Origin: Desulfocicer vacuolatum DSM 3385
Lineage (GTDB): Bacteria > Desulfobacterota > Desulfobacteria > Desulfobacterales > SURF-7
Reading direction: 5' to 3'
DNA: 26,698 nucleotides
NCBI GenBank assembly: GCA_945870015.1
Contig: CAMBQS010000005.1
Location: forward strand, 1 to 26,698
The position numbers and the translations under genes are program-made. Below are positions 8,476 through 14,609 of this stretch, piece by piece (position 1 is the first letter of the stretch; every line of letters begins with the position of its first letter). The notes beneath the pieces were generated by a model. It was not told the DNA's origin and did not search any database. It saw only the letters and a program-made list of their open reading frames with translations.

Positions 8476-8789
8476 GAAATCGATCTCCTTTTTGAATTCC
8501 TGTTTTCATTTGTTAATGATACATTTTATAAAGCATTCAGACAGCATCCTCTTAATTATCGATAATATCATCTTGACATAGAAAAAAACAATTGATAATT
8601 ATCACTTTTTTATAATAAGGCGTATCATTTTCTGAAGGCGTAGTGACATCAAACTGTTCCCGGCAGAAATCATTGCTCTGAAGTTCCCTGATAAGCCTCT
8701 TTATATGTTGATGATATTTGGAAAGGGCGTTCCCTTTATAAAACTAAAGAGAAAAATATGATTAAAGAAATGCACAAAAGGAGAAAATT
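8476..8789. promoter_or_regulatory. divergent control region between the GAF unit and sat
   Basis: I find no gene in these 314 bases. They hold two 12-bp perfect palindromes built from TTATC/GATAA halves (8555-8566 and 8593-8604, centres 38 bp apart) and a TATAAT at 8611-8616. An 8-bp direct repeat AAGGCGTA follows at 8617-8624 and 8635-8642, and a 6-4-6 inverted repeat lies in the leader (AAAGGG...CCCTTT, 8722-8737). A TTGACA at 8573-8578 has GATAAT 15 bases downstream as an alternative start signal. On the minus strand TATAAA (8525-8530) could serve the GAF unit. The sat ribosome site AAAGGAGAA lies just before ATG 8790. Which elements are used is inference. Confidence 0.5.
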
Positions 8790-9977
8790 ATGATTAAACC
8801 GCATGGTTCTGACAAACTAAACCCGCTGTATGTTGCCGATTCCGCCAAACGTGAGAAGCTGATCCAAGAAGCCAAAGGTCTTCCGTCAATCCTTATCAGT
8901 TCAGCAGCAGCAGGAAACGCAGTAATGCTGGGCGGTGGTTACTTTAATCCACTTACCGGCTACATGAATGTTGCTGACGCCATGAGCGTTGCAAAAGACA
9001 TGAGGACTACCAGCGGCCTGTTCTGGCCCACACCGGTACTGAACATGGTCGAAGATGCATCTGCAATAAAAGGCGCCAAAAGAATCGCCTTAAAGGATCC
9101 GAATATTGCTGGTAATCCGGTGATTGCGATTCAGGACGTTCAGGCCATTGAAACCTTTACCGACGAACAGATGAAAACCATCACCAAAGCAGTATATGGA
9201 ACGGAAGATATGGAGCATGTAGGTGTAAAAACCTTCAATACCGTAGGCAAAGCCGTTATCTCCGGCCCGATTCAAGTCCTGAACTATTCCTATTTTGACA
9301 AAGAGTTCGCAGACACCTTCAGAACCGCAGTTCAGCTTCGTGAAGAAATGGGCAAACTGGGATGGGAAAAAGTGGTTGCCTTCCAGACCCGTAACCCGAT
9401 GCATCTGGCACATGAGGAACTTTGCCGTATGGCCTATACCGAATTAAAAGCAGATGGTATCCTGATCCATATGCTGCTCGGAAAACTGAAAAAAGGTGAT
9501 ATTCCTGCCGACGTCCGGGATGCCTGTATCCGCAAAATGGTCGAGGTTTATTTTGAACCCAATACCGTATTGGTTACCGGTTATGGATTTGACATGCTGT
9601 ATGCCGGACCTCGCGAAGCGGTTCTTCACGCCATTTTCCGTCAAAACAGCGGTTGTACCCACCTGATCGTAGGCCGTGACCATGCCGGCGTTGGTGATTA
9701 CTATGGTCCTTTTGATGCCCAGACCATTTTTGACAAAATTACCAAAAAAGATCTTCTGATTGAAATTTACAGAGCAGATCATACGGCATATTCCAAAAAG
9801 CTGAACAAGGTTGTTATGATGAACCGGGTGCAAAACCACACCAAAGAAGACTTTGTTCTTCTTTCCGGTACCAAAGTTCGTGAGATGCTTGGCCAGGGAA
9901 TCAAACCGCCAAAAGAGTTCTCTCGACCTGAAGTCGCAGAAATTCTGATCAAATACTATGAGTCAACAACAGCGTAA
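8790..9977 (+). CDS. sat: ATP sulfurylase (dissimilatory type)
   Basis: Sat catalyses sulfate + ATP to APS + PPi, the activation step of sulfate reduction in the cytoplasm. The 395-residue protein carries the catalytic motif Q-T-R-N-P-M-H-L-A-H-E at about 199-209 (QxRNPxHxxH) and the second ATP motif G-R-D-H-A-G-V-G at about 295-302, then L-S-G-T-K-V-R-E-M-L near the end. Length fits the single-domain enzyme; there is no kinase domain. AAAGGAGAA before the ATG fixes the start. The region near residues 334-350 that carries metal-binding cysteines in Desulfovibrio-type Sat reads Y-S-K-K-L-N-K-V-V-M-M-N-R-V-Q-N-H here, with no cysteine. sat stands alone with its own control region and terminator. 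Confidence 0.97.
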   Translation: MIKPHGSDKLNPLYVADSAKREKLIQEAKGLPSILISSAAAGNAVMLGGGYFNPLTGYMNVADAMSVAKDMRTTSGLFWPTPVLNMVEDASAIKGAKRIALKDPNIAGNPVIAIQDVQAIETFTDEQMKTITKAVYGTEDMEHVGVKTFNTVGKAVISGPIQVLNYSYFDKEFADTFRTAVQLREEMGKLGWEKVVAFQTRNPMHLAHEELCRMAYTELKADGILIHMLLGKLKKGDIPADVRDACIRKMVEVYFEPNTVLVTGYGFDMLYAGPREAVLHAIFRQNSGCTHLIVGRDHAGVGDYYGPFDAQTIFDKITKKDLLIEIYRADHTAYSKKLNKVVMMNRVQNHTKEDFVLLSGTKVREMLGQGIKPPKEFSRPEVAEILIKYYESTTA

Positions 9978-10024
9978 TTATTATACTTTGCAGCTTTAAA
10001 CAACCAATCTGATTGAATTGAACT

Positions 10025-10053
10025 AAGCCCGCTCCGAAAGGAGTGGGCTTTAT
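10025..10053 (+). terminator. intrinsic terminator of sat
   Basis: An 11-bp stem (AAGCCCGCTCC with GGAGTGGGCTT, one G-T pair) is closed by a GAAA tetraloop and followed by TTATTTTT. It lies 47 bases after the sat stop codon and is a textbook rho-independent terminator. Confidence 0.92.
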
Positions 10054-10233
10054 TTTTCCTCTTCCCATGATTCAACAGGAGCAAACAGAATGGTAACTGA
10101 TAGGGGGGGAATCAATTTTTTCATTTACAAAATTATGCATATCCGCTACTTTTTCTGCTACAATCGATTTCACGCGAATCACTCAATACTGTTGAACCAT
10201 GCAGCCAGCAAATTATTTTCATAAGGGGGGAGT

Positions 10234-10458
10234 ATGAACGATAGCGTTTATAAAATCATCGAACTTGTCGGAACAAGCAAAAACTCTTGGGAAGAAGCTG
10301 CTGCCAATGCAGTTGAAACAGCAAGCAATACATTAATTAATCTGAGGGTTGCTGAAGTAACCAAACTGGATATGAAAATTGAAAACGGGAAAGTGGTCGC
10401 ATATCGTGCTAGAATTACCCTTTCCATAAAATATGACACCGGTGTGATGAAATGGTAA
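10234..10458 (+). CDS. dodecin-family protein, calcium-dodecin-like
   Basis: The 74-residue protein matches the dodecin fold: Y-K-I-I-E-L-V-G-T-S, one long helix (W-E-E-A-A-A-N-A-V-E-T-A), then three strands with L-R-V-A-E-V and V-V-A-Y-R-A-R-I. Flavin-storing dodecins carry Trp in the L-R-W strand and Gln in the W-Q strand. Here these positions are Val and Arg, so flavin binding is unlikely. The G-T-S-x-x-S-W-E-x-A-A-A pattern resembles the calcium-binding dodecin Rv0379 of Mycobacterium (from memory). The ribosome site is a G-run, AGGGGGGAG, five bases before the ATG. The gene is monocistronic, between the sat terminator and its own. Confidence 0.9.
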   Translation: MNDSVYKIIELVGTSKNSWEEAAANAVETASNTLINLRVAEVTKLDMKIENGKVVAYRARITLSIKYDTGVMKW

Positions 10459-10501
10459 CCGCACGATAGCGGAATTTGTGTAATCCATTCAGAATAACTT
10501 G

Positions 10502-10541
10502 ACAACAAAAGCCAAGCCTTTTGCAAGGCTTTTGTTGTTTT
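10502..10541. terminator. bidirectional terminator between dodecin and CBM48 genes
   Basis: A perfect 12-bp stem (ACAACAAAAGCC at 10502-10513 with GGCTTTTGTTGT at 10527-10538) encloses a 13-base loop that contains a second AAGCC copy, allowing an alternative stem. T-rich flanks fit termination on both strands. It lies between the stops of the dodecin (10458) and CBM48 (10566) genes. Confidence 0.8.
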
Positions 10542-10565
10542 CCAATAGCTCCATGCCTTACCGAA

Positions 10566-10853
10566 TTACTTCACATCAATGATATTATTCAGGGTTCCGA
10601 ACTCATTGGGAGCCTGTTTTTCATTGTTTGGATCTTCAACCCATTTATCATCTGCCAGAAATTTATACTGATGGACGCCGCAACCAAGTGTTACTGTTTT
10701 TGACCAGACGCCATTGCCCTCATTTTTCATGGGGTGTTTGGATTTGTCCCAATCATTAAAATTACCGACCAGTGATACGTTTTCAGCATCCGGTGCGACA
10801 AACTTGAATGTTACTTTTTTCTGTTTCATGGTTTGCTTGCTGCTCTTGGACAT
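10566..10853 (-). CDS. small glycogen-binding (CBM48 / AMPK-beta-like) protein
   Basis: I place the start at ATG 10853 because GAGGAGG lies six bases upstream; a longer frame from 10886 has no such site. The 95-residue protein is one CBM48 domain: V-T-F-K-F-V-A-P-D-A, then V-S-L-V-G-N-F-N-D-W, then H-Q-Y-K-F-L-A-D-D-K-W-V-E-D-P and N-N-I-I-D-V. The N-F-N-D-W and Y-K-F motifs are those of AMPK-beta and branching-enzyme starch/glycogen-binding domains. There is no catalytic domain, so it presumably targets a partner to glycogen or binds a kinase; no glycogen gene lies nearby. The basic N-terminus (M-S-K-S-S-K-Q) is not a signal peptide. A sigma-54-type promoter candidate lies upstream. Confidence 0.88.
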   Translation of the reverse strand: MSKSSKQTMKQKKVTFKFVAPDAENVSLVGNFNDWDKSKHPMKNEGNGVWSKTVTLGCGVHQYKFLADDKWVEDPNNEKQAPNEFGTLNNIIDVK

Positions 10854-11159
10854 AAAAACCTCCTCTTTAATAATTTGGTTTGCCATACTTTTTCCCCAAT
10901 GGCATCTGCATTTTTTGGCGATAAAGATATATATTCCGGAAAAGCAATACCGATGCCAATCGGGGCGTGTCTTAAATTAACCATTAAATCAATATGATAA
11001 TAATATTACAGCCGGGCTGCAATGAAGAAAGCTGTCAAAATTGTTTACAACATGTAAGACTTCCAAAAGATACCACTTTTTTAAAGCCAACACACACCGG
11101 GAGATCTTTTGGGCCTGACCCTGTTCTGAATCTGATTTTCAACTCCAATAAAGACAACC
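10854..11159. other. intergenic region upstream of the CBM48 gene
   Basis: These 306 bases hold the CBM48 ribosome site and a sigma-54-like promoter (10943-10959, minus strand). I see no convincing gene and no strong terminator after the lipoprotein gene. A 119-codon plus-strand frame (10994-11353) has no ribosome site and overlaps the lipoprotein gene, so I do not call it. Confidence 0.6.
10943..10959 (-). promoter_or_regulatory. candidate sigma-54 (-24/-12) promoter for the CBM48 gene
   Basis: Read on the minus strand the sequence is TTGGCATCGGTATTGCT. It has the GG of the -24 box and the GC of the -12 box with exactly 10 bases between them, and matches TTGGCA and TTGCT. Only the CG after TGGCA in the consensus is off. 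A start about 12 bases further on would give an 80-base leader to ATG 10853. Confidence 0.5.
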
Positions 11160-11618
11160 TTACGGAGATTCCTGCTTTTCGGCAGAATGATCTGAAAGCC
11201 CGGTCTGAAACAGAGAAGATTCATAGCCAAAAATCTTCTCATATTCATCTTTTGTGCCTGATCCTAATCCCATTGCACCAATATTGGCTAATGTTAACGG
11301 ATACGTCGGAATCAGCAGGTTTGCCATATTGGTGGTTTCTTCATCCGGACTGACTTCCACGATCACACCGGGAACGATCCACGCTGCGACGGGTGTTATG
11401 GCTGTATCTGCGACAATCAATACAGCGTCTGTTGCTATACCTGCGATCAACGCAATGGGTTTAACCGGCCAAGAGGATCGTTTTGTAAACTCAGCCCCCG
11501 CGTATTTGTAATATCCAAGGGTGTGATGTCTTACCGGGCCATGGGCACACCCTGTACATGAAGAGATAAACACCAGCAAAAAACAAAAAAAAATGATGCC
11601 TCTCTTTGTTTTCATCAT
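11160..11618 (-). CDS. small lipoprotein of unknown function
   Basis: The 152-residue protein starts with M-M-K-T-K-R, a hydrophobic stretch to about residue 18, and a lipobox-like I-S-S-C21, so it is probably an exported lipoprotein. A second Cys follows at 24. The mature part has Y-Y-K-Y-A-G-A and then A-T-D-A-V-L-I-V-A-D-T-A-I-T-P-V, which recalls the Y-x-G ... D-T-x-x-x-P layout of YceK-type small lipoproteins; I cannot confirm membership. It is the last gene of the MinD unit, 9 bases after the J/RodZ protein. The C-terminus is hydrophilic. Function unknown. Confidence 0.7.
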   Translation of the reverse strand: MMKTKRGIIFFCFLLVFISSCTGCAHGPVRHHTLGYYKYAGAEFTKRSSWPVKPIALIAGIATDAVLIVADTAITPVAAWIVPGVIVEVSPDEETTNMANLLIPTYPLTLANIGAMGLGSGTKDEYEKIFGYESSLFQTGLSDHSAEKQESP

Positions 11619-11627
11619 GGCCTATTA

Positions 11628-12278
11628 CTATTTTTGCAGAAGAGAAATGTTTATGATATAGCTGTCAGCCACTTTTTCCGGATCAAGATGAAGAATTTCA
11701 GCATATGACTTTAAAAAATTTCGAAGATAAATCAGGGATGGCAGATTTTGAAATTCATCATTCTCAATGGCTTTCAAAATCGATATGCTGATTCGAGCAA
11801 CCTCAAAAATATCCTCCAGTTGAATTCCAATTGCCTGCCTCAGTTTTTTCAAATCCTGGCCTGAAATCAGTTCTGTTTCTAAAATTTCTCTGGAAAGATT
11901 CTGGATACTGCTTTCCCCGATCTTTTTTTTCACTTTTTTAAAAAATGAATTTTTATCCAAAGCGTTATGCGCCAGAAAAATCGGTATGGAGTTTTTGTTC
12001 TGATCCCGTAACAGATCTCCAGGATCAACCGCTCCATCCTTGACAAGCTGATTGTTGTAATCGGATCGTTTTTTCTCATCCATTAATGTTTGAAACGCTT
12101 CCTCAATTTTTTTGAGCAGTGTATCTCTCTCTGCCTCTGAAAACAAGGAATATGTACTCAAGGAATCTTCCCCATATACGGAAAGCGCTTCCTTGTATGC
12201 ATGCCGGATTTCAAAAAAAGAGGCATTGACCGGAACCTCGAGAACTTCGTAATAATTCATTTTCTTAAAGTCGCTCAT
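11628..12278 (-). CDS. degenerate J-domain plus RodZ-type HTH protein
   Basis: The 216-residue protein joins two recognisable parts. Residues 8-70 look like a DnaJ J-domain (N-Y-Y-E-V-L-E-V, then R-H-A-Y-K-E-A-L, then I-E-E-A-F-Q-T-L-M-D), but the HPD tripeptide that stimulates DnaK is replaced: Y-H-P-D becomes Y35-G-E-D. Residues 138-205 match the RodZ/HTH_25 domain (D-L-K-K-L-R-Q-A-I-G-I-Q-L, then S-I-L-K-A-I-E-N-D-E-F, then Y-L-R-N-F-L-K-S-Y-A). There is no transmembrane helix after the HTH, unlike RodZ. The gene overlaps the end of the MinD gene by 14 bases, so the two products likely work together. A co-chaperone role is unlikely; a scaffold or adaptor is more plausible. Confidence 0.8.
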   Translation of the reverse strand: MSDFKKMNYYEVLEVPVNASFFEIRHAYKEALSVYGEDSLSTYSLFSEAERDTLLKKIEEAFQTLMDEKKRSDYNNQLVKDGAVDPGDLLRDQNKNSIPIFLAHNALDKNSFFKKVKKKIGESSIQNLSREILETELISGQDLKKLRQAIGIQLEDIFEVARISISILKAIENDEFQNLPSLIYLRNFLKSYAEILHLDPEKVADSYIINISLLQK

Positions 12279-13194
12279 AACGTTCTAAGGAGTGCAGTGA
12301 AGAAACTTCTCTGTTTCCCTGTATCTTTGCCACGATATGACTCAGGTCAATCGCACTTACGGTAAAGGAGTATTTGTTAACGAATATATTTTTTGAAAAA
12401 ATGGAATCATGAACCCGTTCATCATAGCACACATTTCCCAAAAACTGAAATTCAGAATAAAAATGTTTATTGCACACCTTCTCGATTTTTTCACCCAGCT
12501 TTGTTCCGGTAGTCTTTCGGAATTGATTGATGATAAATTTAAACTTGAACTTCTGCAATTCCTGAAGAAGAATTTCTCCCTTCTCCGGATCTTTTTCCAG
12601 CACGGAATCGATCACCTGTGACGTAACCTCAAGCGCATTCGAACTCATTTCAACCTGCTGAGAATATAATTTGAAATCATTCTGGCCAAGAACCTGCTTC
12701 ACCTTTCTGAAATAAAGCGCCTTAATAAATTTGAATGCATTTTCAACAGCGGTAGGCTCCGGAGTTAAGGTGATGATCCCTTCATAGGAAGACAGAAAAA
12801 AATCAAGGGTATTATAATTCGTTCCTGCGCCCAGATCCAGTAATACATATTCATAGGGAAGTTTCATCAGGGCGTTGATAATCTTATTTTTTTGAGCTGC
12901 AGACAGATTGGCAATCTCCATGGAACAGTTTACGGAACTGATCATGGAAAGGTTATTGATATTCGTGGGAACAACCACGTCCTTTAAGTTCTTGACGGAT
13001 TTATTTAAAAAGGCTTCCATCCCGACTTTAATTCGGGTCATCCCTGTAAAGGTGTGAAGATTTGCCCCTCCCAGATCCAGATCAACCAGTACGACCGGAT
13101 ACCCCTGTCTGGCAAGCAAAACACCTAAATTGGCCGCAATAAAGCTTTTCCCAATACCACCCTTGCCCCCTCCAATGGGAATTATGCAAGACAT
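12265..13194 (-). CDS. MinD/ParA-superfamily ATPase (FlhG/FleN-like)
   Basis: The protein has a deviant Walker A motif G-G-G-K-G-G-I-G-K-S near its N-terminus, the switch I/II elements V-V-L-V-D-L-D-L-G-G-A-N-L and Y-V-L-L-D-L-G-A-G-T, and T-P-E-P-T-A-V-E-N-A, as in FlhG/FleN-type MinD proteins. Such ATPases dimerise on ATP and place or count cell structures at poles. I choose ATG 13194 (309 residues) because AAAGGAGAG lies just upstream; the longer frame from 13236 lacks a ribosome site. There is no obvious C-terminal amphipathic membrane helix. No flagellar gene is nearby. The partner genes are the J/RodZ-like protein and a lipoprotein, and a 34-codon small ORF overlaps its start. Confidence 0.88.
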   Translation of the reverse strand: MSCIIPIGGGKGGIGKSFIAANLGVLLARQGYPVVLVDLDLGGANLHTFTGMTRIKVGMEAFLNKSVKNLKDVVVPTNINNLSMISSVNCSMEIANLSAAQKNKIINALMKLPYEYVLLDLGAGTNYNTLDFFLSSYEGIITLTPEPTAVENAFKFIKALYFRKVKQVLGQNDFKLYSQQVEMSSNALEVTSQVIDSVLEKDPEKGEILLQELQKFKFKFIINQFRKTTGTKLGEKIEKVCNKHFYSEFQFLGNVCYDERVHDSIFSKNIFVNKYSFTVSAIDLSHIVAKIQGNREVSSLHSLERYERL

Positions 13195-13286
13195 GACAAA
13201 ACTCTCCTTTCTCTCCCCCTGGTACAGACCGGACATGACTTTTTACAGAATTCGGCCATCTTCATCGTCATCTTGTTGTGTTTCAT
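13182..13286 (-). CDS. 34-residue cysteine-rich small ORF overlapping the MinD-gene start
   Basis: An ATG at 13286 has GGGGAG seven bases upstream. The frame encodes 34 residues (beginning M-K-H-N-K-M-T-M-K-M, with core E-F-C-K-K-S-C-P-V-C-T-R-G-R) and stops with TAA at 13184-13182. Cysteines 14, 18 and 21 form a C-x3-C-x2-C motif, with a fourth at 32. The frame runs through the ribosome site and ATG of the MinD gene in another frame and ends 12 bases inside it. It could be a translated leader that couples to MinD synthesis, a metal-binding micropeptide, or the remains of a longer cysteine-rich protein. The ribosome site and cysteine spacing argue against chance; no comparison is possible here. 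Confidence 0.5.
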   Translation of the reverse strand: MKHNKMTMKMAEFCKKSCPVCTRGRERRVLSCLA

Positions 13287-13471
13287 TTTAATTCTCCCCA
13301 AATTATCTTCTATTATGCAATTTTCATAAAGTCAATGAATGAGTTTGTGCGAAACCTTCTGTTAAACTGCTTGTGTATTAACCAAAGATGAGATATGGTC
13401 CTTACTTAACAATATCAAGATGATAAGCGTGTAGTCAGATCCATGGAATCCAATGGTGCAAGGAGAGCAAA

Positions 13472-14461
13472 ATGAGCAAAACCATTTATGAAAAAATGAC
13501 CGATAAAATCATGCTGACCGGATCAAAAATCATCCCCAAACTTTTTGAAATGATCGCCAATGCGGAGGAGGCTGACCTTCTTATGGCCATGCCCGGCACA
13601 CCGGAGCAATTGGCAGAAAAAACCGGTCAACCGTTTGAAAAGGTCGATGCCCTTTGTAAAACCCTCTATCATAAAGGACTTGCCTTTAAATCATTCAAGG
13701 GGGGTGTTGTCGGATATAAAATGTGCCGGGACATGATTCAGTTTCATGACGCAACAATCCTCTGGGCGGAAGCATCCCGGGAATACCATGATTTGTGGCA
13801 GCGGTTTATGGAAGAAGAGTGGCCGGGCTTTGCCCGGCTTGCCGAGCAATTTTTTCCCAAACCGTTTACAAGGGTTATACCTGTGCAGGAGTCGATTGAT
13901 TCCGGAAAACAGCAGGTACTGGATGCGGACAGCGTAAACAAGATCATTGAATCAGCGGATACCGTGGCTTTAACCAAATGCACCTGCCGTGTCATTGCCC
14001 ATAAGTGCGATATGCCGCTTGAAGTGTGCCTTCAGGTGAACAACGCCGCAAAATACACCATTGACCGGGGGTCCGGCCGTGAGATCACCAAAGAAGAAGC
14101 CTTGAACATTCTCCGGGAGTGTGAAGAAAAAGGTCTTGTTCATGTGACGATGAATAAAGCGCATGTAGGCCACTTTATCTGCAATTGCTGCGGAGATTGT
14201 TGTCAGGCACTTCCATTGATTATCACGGAGGGGCTGAAAATCTGCGACCCGAGCCGATTTCAGGCAAGTATTGATCCGGATCTGTGTTCAGCCTGCGGAA
14301 CCTGCCAGGAACGATGTTATTTCAGTGCCATTGAAAATACAGGATCTGTTATGCAGGTCATTGCTGATAAATGTCTTGGCTGCGGGCTATGCAAGATTAC
14401 CTGTCCGGAAGAAGCCATTACCATGGTAGAGGCAAGAGCGGTTGACTTTATTCCTCAATGA
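13472..14461 (+). CDS. iron-sulfur protein with N-terminal winged-helix-like region and two [4Fe-4S] ferredoxin motifs
   Basis: The 329-residue protein begins with a helical region that reads like a winged helix (about 28-85: A-N-A-E-E-A-D-L-L, T-P-E-Q-L-A-E-K-T-G, L-C-K-T-L-Y-H-K-G-L). A middle part carries unusual cysteine sets: C170-T-C-R, K-C-D-M-P-L-E-V-C, and C-N-C-C-G-D-C-C near 233-240. The C-terminus has two ferredoxin motifs (C-S-A-C-G-T-C-Q-E-R-C and C-L-G-C-G-L-C-K-I-T-C-P). It is a soluble redox protein; partner and reaction are unknown. The winged-helix-like part could bind DNA or simply serve as a protein interface. AAGGAGAG before the ATG fixes the start. The gene is monocistronic and diverges from the MinD unit. 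Confidence 0.83.
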   Translation: MSKTIYEKMTDKIMLTGSKIIPKLFEMIANAEEADLLMAMPGTPEQLAEKTGQPFEKVDALCKTLYHKGLAFKSFKGGVVGYKMCRDMIQFHDATILWAEASREYHDLWQRFMEEEWPGFARLAEQFFPKPFTRVIPVQESIDSGKQQVLDADSVNKIIESADTVALTKCTCRVIAHKCDMPLEVCLQVNNAAKYTIDRGSGREITKEEALNILRECEEKGLVHVTMNKAHVGHFICNCCGDCCQALPLIITEGLKICDPSRFQASIDPDLCSACGTCQERCYFSAIENTGSVMQVIADKCLGCGLCKITCPEEAITMVEARAVDFIPQ

Positions 14462-14487
14462 CGGATGTCGACAATCCGATGTGAATC

Positions 14488-14527
14488 CTGGACGATTTCA
14501 GTCTCTCCGGTAACTGCAATCGTCCAG
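14488..14527. repeat. long imperfect hairpin between convergent genes
   Basis: A perfect 10-bp inverted repeat (CTGGACGATT at 14488-14497, AATCGTCCAG at 14518-14527) continues, after one mismatch, with CAGT/ACTG (14499-14502 with 14513-14516), leaving a 10-base loop. It lies 27 bases after the iron-sulfur gene. No T-run follows, so it is not a classic terminator, though it may still stop or stabilise the transcript. Confidence 0.6.
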
Positions 14528-14577
14528 TCATATGATAACCGTGAAACCATATAGAGCGTGATGAAAAGGGAATGATC

Positions 14578-14591
14578 CGTGGGATTCCACG
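14578..14591 (-). terminator. weak hairpin downstream of the SET gene
   Basis: CGTGG and CCACG pair around a 4-base loop, 19 bases beyond the SET stop codon on the minus strand. The T-rich stretch that follows is poor (ATTCCCTTTTC). It could be a weak terminator of the DUF2804-to-SET unit. Confidence 0.3.
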
Positions 14592-14609
14592 AACAGTATG
14601 GGTATCGCT

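Noticed and set aside
8652..8675. Sigma-54-like GG...GC in the sat leader
   Set aside because: The spacing between GG and GC is 11 bases, not 10, and the -24 box is CGGCAG, so it fails the strict requirement.
8722..8737. AAAGGG/CCCTTT inverted repeat as a sat attenuator
   Set aside because: The stem is only 6 bp with no T-run and no competing structure that I can see. I list it only as part of the control region.
10994..11353. 119-codon plus-strand frame with an early C-x4-C-x2-C
   Set aside because: It has no ribosome site and runs antisense into the lipoprotein gene, which has a better start and an export signal.
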